From Nakamurella lactea DSM 19367 (lineage in GTDB: Bacteria > Actinomycetota > Actinomycetes > Mycobacteriales > Nakamurellaceae): 64,000 bases of DNA. The translations under genes and the position numbers were made by a program. How positions within the stretch are numbered: the first letter of the stretch is position 1; the number at the start of each line of letters is the position of its first letter. The stretch spans positions 1 to 64,000 of the forward strand of contig NZ_AUFT01000024.1 of assembly GCF_000426645.1 (NCBI RefSeq), in the 5' to 3' direction. The notes under the pieces are model-generated. The model searched no databases. It was not told where the DNA came from and was given only the letters and a program-made list of their open reading frames with translations. Of the stretch, positions 50,497-58,021 are shown one piece after another.

Positions 50497-53145
50497 ATGT
50501 CCGATACCCAGCGACCCTCCCGCGTCGAGACTGTTCGCCAGGCCCTGGCCACCCATGGTCCGATGGCCGTGGACGAGCTGACGACGGTGCTCGCCGCCGC
50601 CGGACTCGACCTCGGACCCCACCCTGCCGAGTCCCTCGACGACATCCTCGATGAAGAGCCCTGTTTGATCATGCCGTTGGCCGACGGTCGGTGGGCCTGG
50701 CTGCCCGGGTTGCTGGAGGGACGGATCTTCACCCACCGGCTGACGGCGGCCGAGTGGGAATTCGACCTGATTGCGCTCGGCCCCGACCTGGCTCCGCTGG
50801 CGATGCTCACCGAGAGCCCGAACTATCAACACCTCACCGACGGATCGCCGCTGTCGGAAGTGTCACCGTTCCTGGAGCACGACCTGCTCGCCGAACGCGG
50901 GATACCCGAGGGCGCAGTCGGCGATCAGGACGCATTGTTGTTGGTGCCGGGGCGCTTTGCCGATCTATCGGCACGCAGCGGGGACCTGATCGGGCTGCGG
51001 GTCACCCCCGACGGGTTCGAGCTCGTCGCCGTCGACACCACCGCCCCGCTCGAGATCGGCCCGCCGATACTTGCTCAGCTCGAACAGCTTTCGAACGGAC
51101 CCGGGGAGCTCGACGTCACCATCTGGTCGGCGTGCGCCGGCGACGATGCTTTGTTCCGCGAACCGGCGGCGCCGCTCGGTGAGCTACTTTCCGCCGGTGG
51201 CCTGGCTGTGCACGGCGATTGGGTTGCCCGAGCGGGGTTCGACTTCGACGGCTGGCACGTCCAGGGCCGGATCGAGGCGATCAAGGAGCGCTACGACTTG
51301 GATGACGACGAGGCGCTCGCCGTGCTGGTGACGGTCCGGATGTGTGAGCGGACGGCCGGGCTCGTCCAGGCGATGTCGGCGGCCCAGGACAATGGCTCCG
51401 AGCGCGACCTCGCCGACCTGCTGGCGCAGATACCCGAGTCGACCGACACGGCGGCGACTGGCATGGGCATGGCGGGCCCCGACCAGCAGCCGGACGACGA
51501 CCGCGAGACTGTCCGTGCGGCCCTGGAGTTTCTCGACGAACCCGTTGTGGCAGCAGCTGTTCTGGACGAGATCAACGCTTCCGATTACCTGCCTGGGGCG
51601 GTATTGGGGATGTTCGCCGAGTCGACGGAGCCGCTGGCGCCGCGGGCGGCCCGCCCGGCGCTGCGCTGGTTGCGGGCCAATGCCTACGAGCAACTCGGTG
51701 ACGTCGAAGCTGCCGAGAAGACCTACGGCGAGGCCGAAACGCTGGACCCGACCTGGCCGTTGACGCTGCTGTCGCTGGCCCGCTATGCCAGCGATCGCGG
51801 CGACGCCGAGCGTGGCCTCACCCTGCTGCGCCGGGCCGGGGCCCCGCCGGATGACGAACTGGTGCAGTTACTCGAGCAGTTCCGCCCGGTCGCACGCCCC
51901 GGCCTGGGCCGCAACGAGCCTTGCTGGTGCGGGTCAGGCCGCAAGTACAAGGTCTGCCACCTGCATCGTGAGGAGTCGCCGTTGGCCGAGCGGGCCGCCT
52001 GGCTGTATCAGAAGGCGGGTGCCCACCTGCTGGACAGCGCGTTCGGTGAGCTCCTGTTGCAGGCGGCCGAGGCGAGGTCACGGTATTGGGATTCGCCGGA
52101 TTCACTGGTCGAGGCGCTCAATGACGGGCTGGCCGGCGATGCGGTGCTGTTCGAGGGCGGGGCGTTCGAGGAGTTTCTGGCCGTCCGCGGCGCATTGTTG
52201 CCGGCGGACGAGCATCTGTTGGCGCAGCAGTGGCTGCTCGTCGAACGTTCGGTGCACGAGGTGGTCTCGGTGCGGCCGGGTGAGGGGATGACGCTGCGCG
52301 ACGTGCGCACCGGCGATGTCAACGAGGTGCGGGAGCGCGCCGGCAGCCGGCAGTTGAAGACCGGTGAGCTGTACTGCGCCCGGGTCGTCCCGGCCGGCGA
52401 GACCATGCAGATCTTCGGCGGGCTCGAGCCGGTGTCGATCGGCGAACGGGATCACCTGGTGGCACTGCTGGACGACGATCCCGATCCCGTCGAACTGGTC
52501 GCGTTCCTGTCCGCCCGGTTCGCGCCGCCGACCCTGACGAACACCGAAGGTGAGCCGACGGTGCTGTGCGATGCACAGCTGAAGGTCGGTGACGTCGAGC
52601 GGCTGATAGCGTTGCTGGACAACAGGTACGACCGCTCCGACGATCAGCCGGACGGGACGCTGACCTGGTTCGAGCACGTGGTGACCGGCGGCATGGAGCG
52701 GATCCGCGCCAGCCTGGAGCTCAGCGTCGACGAGCTGCACATCAACGCGAACAGCGAGACCCGCTTCGACCGGGTTCTCGGCACGGTCCGCGCGCTTGGC
52801 CCTTCGGTGACGCTGCTGGACGAAACCCGCGAGCCGGCAGGCGATCTGCGCGCCATGCAGCGACTCGCGGCGAACGGCTCCAAGCCACAGGGCGCCCTGC
52901 TCGACCCGGCCGCGGATCCAGCGCTCGCCGCAACGCTCAACGAGATGGCCCGCACGTACGAGGCGGCCTGGCTCGACGAGTCGATTCCCGCACTCGCCGG
53001 TCACACGCCCCGCGAGTGCGCGGCCGACCCGACCCGACGGCCCGACCTGATCCGGCTGCTCGACTCGTTCCCCGAGGACGACGGCACCCCCGGTGCGATG
53101 AGCCCGGCGCGGCTGCGAGCAGCGCTAGGCCTCAACGAACAGTGA
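50497..53145 (+). CDS. Large SEC-C zinc-motif protein (intact paralogue)
   Basis: 882 residues. Start ATG 50497 is supported by conservation with the copy at 2617 and by a leaderless -10. The N-terminus looks like a winged-helix module (RVETVRQALATHGPMAVDELTTVLAAAGLDLGPHPAESLDDIL). A long alpha/beta region follows, then TPR-like helices (ALRWLRANAYEQLGDVEAAEKTYGEAETLDPTWPLTLLSLARYASDRGDAE, about 385-440). The SEC-C zinc signature CWCGSGRKYKVCH is at about 476-488. A C-terminal half of nearly 400 residues has no recognisable family. SEC-C is the SecA C-terminal zinc motif and here probably mediates protein or ribosome contact. Function unknown; multi-domain architecture and a decayed second copy in the same window are unusual. 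Confidence 0.82.
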   Translation: MSDTQRPSRVETVRQALATHGPMAVDELTTVLAAAGLDLGPHPAESLDDILDEEPCLIMPLADGRWAWLPGLLEGRIFTHRLTAAEWEFDLIALGPDLAPLAMLTESPNYQHLTDGSPLSEVSPFLEHDLLAERGIPEGAVGDQDALLLVPGRFADLSARSGDLIGLRVTPDGFELVAVDTTAPLEIGPPILAQLEQLSNGPGELDVTIWSACAGDDALFREPAAPLGELLSAGGLAVHGDWVARAGFDFDGWHVQGRIEAIKERYDLDDDEALAVLVTVRMCERTAGLVQAMSAAQDNGSERDLADLLAQIPESTDTAATGMGMAGPDQQPDDDRETVRAALEFLDEPVVAAAVLDEINASDYLPGAVLGMFAESTEPLAPRAARPALRWLRANAYEQLGDVEAAEKTYGEAETLDPTWPLTLLSLARYASDRGDAERGLTLLRRAGAPPDDELVQLLEQFRPVARPGLGRNEPCWCGSGRKYKVCHLHREESPLAERAAWLYQKAGAHLLDSAFGELLLQAAEARSRYWDSPDSLVEALNDGLAGDAVLFEGGAFEEFLAVRGALLPADEHLLAQQWLLVERSVHEVVSVRPGEGMTLRDVRTGDVNEVRERAGSRQLKTGELYCARVVPAGETMQIFGGLEPVSIGERDHLVALLDDDPDPVELVAFLSARFAPPTLTNTEGEPTVLCDAQLKVGDVERLIALLDNRYDRSDDQPDGTLTWFEHVVTGGMERIRASLELSVDELHINANSETRFDRVLGTVRALGPSVTLLDETREPAGDLRAMQRLAANGSKPQGALLDPAADPALAATLNEMARTYEAAWLDESIPALAGHTPRECAADPTRRPDLIRLLDSFPEDDGTPGAMSPARLRAALGLNEQ

Positions 53146-53166
53146 GAAGCGGCGGACGCGGCATCA

Positions 53167-53253
53167 GTGGTCGGCCGAATACTCGGCGACATATTCCTCG
53201 AGGGCCAGACGCCCGAGCTTCGACACCGTCAGCCCCTCCCGCTCGGCACCGCG
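53167..53253 (-). pseudogene. Fragment resembling a ribbon-helix-helix antitoxin C-terminus
   Basis: Minus-strand frame ending in a stop at 53167 reads GAEREGLTVSKLGRLALEEYVAEYSADH. The EREGLTVSKLGRLALEEYVAE stretch looks like the second and third helices of CopG/RHH antitoxins. The frame upstream is cut by a stop inside the 22-bp repeat array, so the N-terminal strand and start are missing. A short relic by inference; no toxin gene is adjacent. Confidence 0.4.
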
Positions 53254-53338
53254 TTCCAACGGGTTGGGCTCCGCGTTTCAACGGATTGAGCTCCGCGTTT
53301 CAACGGATTAGGCTCCGCGTTTCAACGGGTTCGGGTAG
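53251..53338 (+). repeat. Four 22-bp tandem repeats upstream of DUF4143 ATPase
   Basis: Units at 53251, 53273, 53295 and 53317, consensus GCGTTTCAACGGATT followed by variable GAGCTCC. The last unit runs into TAGCAT (53336-53341), which ends 6 nt before the ATPase ATG. The array therefore occupies the -35 region and upstream of a leaderless promoter, like a set of operator iterons. Confidence 0.75.
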
Positions 53339-53347
53339 CATCATGCC

Positions 53348-54598
53348 ATGTCCTCCCTGGTCAAGCGCCACGTCGAGCACCTAGCGCGCGAGCTGATGGC
53401 CTACAGTCCTGGGCTGATCATCGAGGGCGCACGGCAAGTCGGCAAGAGCACGCTGGCGGGCCAGTTGGTTGACGGTTCGGATGCCCTCATCGTCACCCTG
53501 GACGATCAGCAGGTCCGGTCGGCGGCGGCAGAAGATATGCCGGGCTTTCTGGCGCAGGCCGGTCGACGCACCATGGTGATCGACGAGATCCAGCGTCTGC
53601 CGGAGCTGACCCTCGCCGTCAAGTCGTCCATCGACTCCGACCGCACAGCCGGCAGGTTCATCCTCACCGGGTCCGCTTCCCTGCTGCGTGCGCGAGGACT
53701 CGCCGACAGCCTCGCCGGCCGGGTACTGCGACTTCAGTTGTACGGGCTGTCGCAGGGCGAGCTGCACCCTCGCAACGACGACTTCGCGGCCCGCCTCACC
53801 GCCGACACAGACCGGCTACCTGAGTACCGCACCACCACCACACGCGCGGACTATGCAGCGCTCATCGGACGCGGCGCTTACCCAGAAGTCCAGGATCTGC
53901 CGGAAACTGCTCGGCGGCGCTGGTTGGACTCCTATCTCGACCGGATCGTCCGGCGCGACCTCGCCGACCTTCGCCGGGAAATCAATCCGGCACGCACAGA
54001 GTCGCTGTTGCGGGCGTTGGCCGGCAACCAGTCCGGCGAACTCGTGAAGGCGCGGCTGGCGGCTGCCACATCAATTCCTGCAAGCACGGTAACCAGCTAT
54101 CTTGATCTCCTGCACGACGTAGGACTGTTCACAACGATCCCGCCGTGGACACCGAACCTCGCCAAACGCGAAGTCGGGCGGCAGAAGAGCCTGATCGTGG
54201 ACTCTGCCCTGGCCACCCGTCTCGCCAGGGTGACGACCGATCAGCTGCAGCGTCTCGATCATGGCGAAGCATTCGGCGGTCTTCTTGAGGGATTCGTCGG
54301 CGCCGAGTTATTGCGTCAACAGACCTGGACTGCGCAGGAGTTCCAGCTGTTCCACTACCGCGATCGGGACGGACTCGAGGTTGATTTCGTCCTGGAACTC
54401 ACCGGCGGCCAGGTCATCGCCATCGAGGTGAAGGGATCAACCTCGTTCAACCGCAACCAGTTTCACAGACTCAGAGAAATCAGGGAACGGTTTGGCGACC
54501 GGTTCATCGCCGGCATCGTGCTGAACACCGGTACCACCGGCTATCGCTACGGCGACCGCCTCTACGGGCTGCCCGTCGACGCACTGTGGTCGCTGTGA
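53348..54598 (+). CDS. AAA ATPase with DUF4143 and PD-(D/E)XK-like C-terminus
   Basis: 416 residues. Walker A GARQVGKST (residues 27-35), Walker B VIDEIQRLPEL (about 78-88), RFILTGSASLLR sensor motif, and the DUF4143 core with RRWLDSYLDRIVRRDLADLRREINPARTESLLRALAGNQSGELVKARLAAATSIPASTVTSYLDLLHDVGLF. The C-terminal module DGLEVDFVLELTGGQVIAIEVKGSTSF shows the nuclease-like D...EVK pattern. ATG 53348 has a TAGCAT box 6 nt upstream and no ribosome-binding site. It stands alone between a relic antitoxin with a repeat array and the intact duplicated cassette. Family role not established. Confidence 0.86.
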   Translation: MSSLVKRHVEHLARELMAYSPGLIIEGARQVGKSTLAGQLVDGSDALIVTLDDQQVRSAAAEDMPGFLAQAGRRTMVIDEIQRLPELTLAVKSSIDSDRTAGRFILTGSASLLRARGLADSLAGRVLRLQLYGLSQGELHPRNDDFAARLTADTDRLPEYRTTTTRADYAALIGRGAYPEVQDLPETARRRWLDSYLDRIVRRDLADLRREINPARTESLLRALAGNQSGELVKARLAAATSIPASTVTSYLDLLHDVGLFTTIPPWTPNLAKREVGRQKSLIVDSALATRLARVTTDQLQRLDHGEAFGGLLEGFVGAELLRQQTWTAQEFQLFHYRDRDGLEVDFVLELTGGQVIAIEVKGSTSFNRNQFHRLREIRERFGDRFIAGIVLNTGTTGYRYGDRLYGLPVDALWSL

Positions 54599-54685
54599 AC
54601 GGCAGGAGATCACCGCAACGCCGACCGGGCTCGGGCACCGTCAGGGCCGACGGGCCGACGGAGCCCACGACGCGGGAACAACTCG

Positions 54686-55726
54686 GTGACCGAAACGATT
54701 GAACCGGGCATGAAGAAGATCGGGTTTCTCTCGTTCGGACACTGGACGCCGTCACCGCAGTCGCAGACTCGCACGGCGGCAGACGCGCTGCTGCAGTCGA
54801 TCGACCTGGCCGTCGCGGTCGAGGAACTGGGCGGTGACGGCGCCTACTTCCGGGTACACCATTTCGCCCGCCAGCTGGCTTCCCCGTTCCCGCTACTGGC
54901 GGCGGTCGGCGCCCGCACCAGCCGGATCGAGATCGGCACCGGCGTCATCGATATGCGGTACGAGAATCCGCTGTACATGGCCGAGGACGCCGGCGCCGCC
55001 GACCTGATCGCCGGCGGACGACTGCAGCTCGGCATCAGCCGCGGGTCACCCGAGCAGGTCGTCGACGGCTTCCGGTACTTCGGGTACCAGCCCGAGGGTG
55101 ACGACCACGCCACCATGGCCCGCGAGCACACCGAGGTCTTCCTCGACGCGATCGACGGCAACCGGTTCGCCCAACCCAGCCCACGGCCGATGTTCCCCAA
55201 CCCGCCGGGCCTGCTGGGAATCGAGCCCCAGTCGGAGGGCCTGCGGGAGCGGATCTGGTGGGGCTCGGCGTCCGACTCGACCGCCGCCTGGGCGGCCGAG
55301 CATGGCATGAACCTGATGAGTTCGACGCTCAAGGAAGACGAGTCCGGCGAGCCGCTGCATGTCCAGCAGCGCAAGCAGATCGAGGCGTTCCGCAGCGCGT
55401 GGACCGCGGCCGGACACTCGCACGAACCGCGGGTGTCGGTCAGCCGATCGATCATGCCGCTGGTCGACGAGCTGGACCGCGCCTACTTCGGGGTCGCCGG
55501 CGGCGACTCCGACCAGATCGGCGCGATCGACAACATGCGGGCGGTCTTCGGGCGCACCTACGCGGCCGAACCTGACAAGCTGATCGAGCAACTCCGCGGC
55601 GACGAGGCGATCGCCGCCGCCGACACGCTGCTGCTGACCGTCCCCAACCAGCTCGGCGTCGACTACAACGCGCACCTGGTGGAGAGTGTGCTCACCCACG
55701 TCGCTCCCGGCCTCGGCTGGCGCTGA
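54686..55726 (+). CDS. LLM-class oxidoreductase (cassette B)
   Basis: 346 residues from GTG 54686; the ATG at 54710 (MKKIGFLSFGHW) is a plausible alternative and is where homology with the relic at 45042 starts. Luciferase-like barrel: GFLSFGHWTPSPQSQTRTAADALLQSIDLAVAVEELGGDGAYFRVHHFARQ, IEIGTGVIDMRYENPLYMAEDAGAADLIAGGRLQLGISRGSPEQVVDGF, and a C-terminal PRVSVSRSIMPLVDELDRAYFG. It resembles FMN-dependent alkanal-monooxygenase-like members rather than the F420-like enzyme at 43564, and the two are not close paralogues. It is on the plus strand, convergent with the SRPBCC operon, and is intact here but broken in cassette A. Confidence 0.85.
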   Translation: MTETIEPGMKKIGFLSFGHWTPSPQSQTRTAADALLQSIDLAVAVEELGGDGAYFRVHHFARQLASPFPLLAAVGARTSRIEIGTGVIDMRYENPLYMAEDAGAADLIAGGRLQLGISRGSPEQVVDGFRYFGYQPEGDDHATMAREHTEVFLDAIDGNRFAQPSPRPMFPNPPGLLGIEPQSEGLRERIWWGSASDSTAAWAAEHGMNLMSSTLKEDESGEPLHVQQRKQIEAFRSAWTAAGHSHEPRVSVSRSIMPLVDELDRAYFGVAGGDSDQIGAIDNMRAVFGRTYAAEPDKLIEQLRGDEAIAAADTLLLTVPNQLGVDYNAHLVESVLTHVAPGLGWR

Positions 55727-55769
55727 CGCCGGCCTGCGCCAGCCGATTCCGGGCCGGAGCTGGGGCGGA

Positions 55770-56231
55770 TCAGTCCGGGAAGGCGACGTGCACGTCGCGC
55801 GGCGACGGCGCCCCGGTTCCGGTCTCCACCAACGACTTCAGGCTCATCAGGTACGTTGCCCACTTGGTGCTGCAGTGGTACATGAACTCGACCGGCTCCC
55901 GCCAGCCCTCATGCTTGAACATCACGATGGTGTACTCGCCGTCCTGCCGGAGGTTCCAGTCGACGGTGGTGTCGATCCACTCGGCCGGGCCGTCGACCAC
56001 CCGCCACCTGACGTGCTTGCCCTGGTCCAGTTCCTCGACCCGCATGTCGAAGCCGCCCGGCGGGAAGCGGAAGGCGATCACCCCGCCCACATCGGGATCG
56101 CCAGTCGTGTCGTCCGTCCACCAGCCCGCCAGGCCCTCGATGGTGGTAATCGCGTCGTAGACCTTGTCCGGCGAGTCGGTGAGAACGCCGACGCGGTGCA
56201 CGATGTCGAAGCCGCGCGTGCTGTCATCCAT
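55770..56231 (-). CDS. SRPBCC (AHSA1-like) protein, copy B
   Basis: 153 residues. Five residues differ from copy A at 45339: Val for Ile in RVGVL, Glu for Asp in RVEELDQ, Asn for Thr in VDWNLRQ, Tyr for His in FMYHCS, and Ser for Ala in GAPSPRD. ATG 56231 overlaps the ArsR coding end by 8 nt. The substitutions are conservative, consistent with both proteins keeping function. Ligand unknown. Confidence 0.85.
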   Translation of the reverse strand: MDDSTRGFDIVHRVGVLTDSPDKVYDAITTIEGLAGWWTDDTTGDPDVGGVIAFRFPPGGFDMRVEELDQGKHVRWRVVDGPAEWIDTTVDWNLRQDGEYTIVMFKHEGWREPVEFMYHCSTKWATYLMSLKSLVETGTGAPSPRDVHVAFPD

Positions 56232-56610
56232 TGCTGTCTCCTTCTTTCCGTGGTGATAGTGGTGGGGTGCGGCCGCCGGTGCGGCCACGTTCGATCGCCT
56301 CGGCGATCTGCTTGATGCGGCGGAGCCGGCCGTCCCAGGCGTCGCCGACGGCGGCCAGTTGAGCGACCGCCCTGGCCAGTTGCGCCTGGTCGACCTGGTA
56401 GCGCTTCTCCCGACCGACGGGTGCGGCATGCACCAGACCGACCCGGTCCAGCACCGCCAGGTGTTTGGCCACCGCCTGCCGGGTGACCGGCAACCGGTCG
56501 CTGAGTCCGGTCGCGGTCCCTGAGCCGTCGGCGAGCAGCAGGTCGAGCATCCGGCGTCGGGTGGGATCGCCGACCGCGGACCACAGGTCGTCGTCCACGG
56601 CGGTGCTCAT
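56224..56610 (-). CDS. ArsR-family repressor of the SRPBCC operon, copy B
   Basis: 128 residues, by eye identical in protein sequence to copy A at 45793 although the DNA differs at several synonymous sites. Selection has therefore kept the regulator unchanged while the adjacent SRPBCC proteins drifted. It has the same HTH (LSDRLPVTRQAVAKHLAVLDRVGLV) and lacks metal-binding cysteines. ATG 56610 overlaps the first SRPBCC gene by ATGA. Because operators in both copies match, the two repressors should cross-regulate both operons and probably the plus-strand gene at 57171. Confidence 0.88.
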   Translation of the reverse strand: MSTAVDDDLWSAVGDPTRRRMLDLLLADGSGTATGLSDRLPVTRQAVAKHLAVLDRVGLVHAAPVGREKRYQVDQAQLARAVAQLAAVGDAWDGRLRRIKQIAEAIERGRTGGRTPPLSPRKEGDSNG

Positions 56611-57062
56611 CGGACTCGACCCGCCACGGCCGGCGCGTAGGTCTGCAGCCGGGGCAGGAAGATGTCCCAGCCGCGCTCGTGATCGAGGAACTGCTCCTCG
56701 AGAACCGCTGCCTCCCAGCCCTTCTCCCGCCACCCGGTCTCGCTGAACCTGAGCAGGGTGCCGCCGCCGGACGGTTCGAGTTCGAAGGTCACCTGCAGTG
56801 AATTTCCCTCGGCGGCCACCTCGCCCTCCGGCGACACCCAGCGAAACGAGAACCGGCGCGGCGGATCGACATCGACAACGGTGAAGCCCGCGACGTGCAC
56901 CCGGTCACCGAAGACCAGCTCCCCGGTCCCCCCGGGCGTCGGGTCGAGCGTCACCTCGTCGGGCCACCAGTGCCGCAGGTGTTCCGGTTGGCTGACGACC
57001 TCGAACACCACCTCCGGTGACGCGTCGATCTGCAGTTGACGCTCCAGTACTCCGTGCTCCAC
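56607..57062 (-). CDS. SRPBCC (AHSA1-like) protein 2, copy B
   Basis: 151 residues, GTG start at 57062 with AGGAGG upstream; first gene of operon B. It differs from copy A at six positions, including His for Tyr at residue 3, Ser for Ala in RWVSPEG and Gln for Leu in NSLQVTF. It keeps the AHSA1 segments DASPEVVFEVVSQPEHLRHWWPDEVTLDPTPGG and FSETGWREKGWEAAVLEEQFLDHERGW. Same inferred cavity-binding role, ligand unknown. Confidence 0.85.
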   Translation of the reverse strand: MEHGVLERQLQIDASPEVVFEVVSQPEHLRHWWPDEVTLDPTPGGTGELVFGDRVHVAGFTVVDVDPPRRFSFRWVSPEGEVAAEGNSLQVTFELEPSGGGTLLRFSETGWREKGWEAAVLEEQFLDHERGWDIFLPRLQTYAPAVAGRVR

Positions 57063-57075
57063 GACTGCCTCCTAG

Positions 57076-57163
57076 TGCAACGTTTGGTTGCACATCACTG
57101 TAGGGGACGATCGGGACTGACGCAACCCTTGGTTGCATTAACGTCGGTCCGGGAACCTAGGGT
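57076..57163. promoter_or_regulatory. Divergent promoters with two ArsR boxes (cassette B)
   Basis: Minus strand: TTGCGT (plus 57120-57125) and TACAGT (plus 57097-57102) 17 bp apart drive the SRPBCC operon. Box 1, TGCAACGTTTGGTTGCA (57076-57092), covers the start site. Box 2, GCAACC-CTT-GGTTGC (57122-57136), covers the -35. On the plus strand TAGGGT at 57158-57163 ends 7 nt before the ATG at 57171, with TTGCAT (57133-57138, partly inside box 2) as possible -35. Confidence 0.68.
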
Positions 57164-57170
57164 GTGGAAC

Positions 57171-57860
57171 ATGGAACTGCCGTCATATTGGCTGCGCCGG
57201 CCGAATTCTCCGCGACATCTGCCGTCCGAAGAGGCGATGGATCGGCTACTCGACCGGATCCTGGCCAGCCCCGGCGGGGGCCCGATCGACTATCAGCTGG
57301 ACGTGCCGAAGTGGCGGTTCCTACAGCACGCCGTCGACCGAGAAGGCCTGGTGCTGCACGGCTCCAGCGATCCGGCCCTCACCATGCTCGAGCCGCGGCA
57401 GCCGTCAGACCCGCTCGAGTTCAGCGACCGGAACGCGGTGTTCGCCGCCGCCGACGGCATCTGGCCGCTCTACTTCGCGGTCGTGGACCGCGCTAGGCAC
57501 CGGATGCGGCTGCTCAACGCTGCCATCCGGGTGCTGTCCCCCGCCGGCCCCAGCGACCCGTACTACCTCTTCTCCATCTCGGCCGGGGCACTGGCCCAGC
57601 GACCGTGGCGCACCGGCACGGTCTACCTGCTGCCGGGCGAAACCTTCGAGCCACAGCCGCCGATCGACGCCGGCGGGCGGCGCGTGCAGGTCCTGCAGTC
57701 GGCCAGCCCCGCTCCGGTGCGGCCGATCGCAGCGCTCTCGGTGGATCCGACGGATTTCCCCTTCCTGCATCAGATCCGCGGACACGACGACGAAGTGCTC
57801 GGCGCGCGGATCGCCGCCGACCCGACCGGGTTCCCCTGGTTGCAGCACGGCGATGAGTAG
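57171..57860 (+). CDS. Unrecognised protein, divergent from SRPBCC operon B
   Basis: 229 residues, start fixed by a leaderless TAGGGT box 7 nt upstream. I do not recognise a family. Visible features are an aromatic/basic N-terminus (MELPSYWLRRPNSPRHLPSEEAMDRLLDRIL), KWRFLQHAVDREGLVLHGSSDPALTMLEPRQPSDPLEFSDRNAVFAAADGIWPLYFAVVDRA, and a beta-rich tail with GTVYLLPGETFEPQPP and SVDPTDFPFLHQIRGHDDEVLGARIAADPTGFPWL. It has no signal peptide or membrane segment. It shares the ArsR box region with the SRPBCC operon, so it may be co-regulated. It is absent from cassette A, where the deletion ends at the operator. Confidence 0.7.
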   Translation: MELPSYWLRRPNSPRHLPSEEAMDRLLDRILASPGGGPIDYQLDVPKWRFLQHAVDREGLVLHGSSDPALTMLEPRQPSDPLEFSDRNAVFAAADGIWPLYFAVVDRARHRMRLLNAAIRVLSPAGPSDPYYLFSISAGALAQRPWRTGTVYLLPGETFEPQPPIDAGGRRVQVLQSASPAPVRPIAALSVDPTDFPFLHQIRGHDDEVLGARIAADPTGFPWLQHGDE

Positions 57861-57862
57861 CA

Positions 57863-57985
57863 CGTCGGTCCGCCGGCCTTGCGGGAGAGTGGCTCAGACT
57901 GACCCGCATCGCGCCGCGCATCGTCGATGTCGAGGTCATGAACGTGGTGCGGGACCAGTACTTGCGCATCGAGGTCCCCGAGTAG
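57863..57985 (+). pseudogene. Short protein-like fragment of unknown origin
   Basis: An open frame ending in TAG at 57985 reads GEWLRLTRIAPRIVDVEVMNVVRDQYLRIEVPE, which looks like a genuine C-terminus, but no start codon or upstream body is present before a stop at 57854. It lies between the gene at 57171 and the convergent ATPase and is missing from cassette A. Probably a deletion remnant. No family recognised. Confidence 0.3.
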
Positions 57986-58021
57986 CGCCCCCGATCATCA
58001 TCCGCCAGACGTCGGGCCCGC

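Noticed and set aside
53251-53338. CRISPR array
   Set aside because: Units are contiguous 22-bp tandem copies without spacers, and no cas gene is near.
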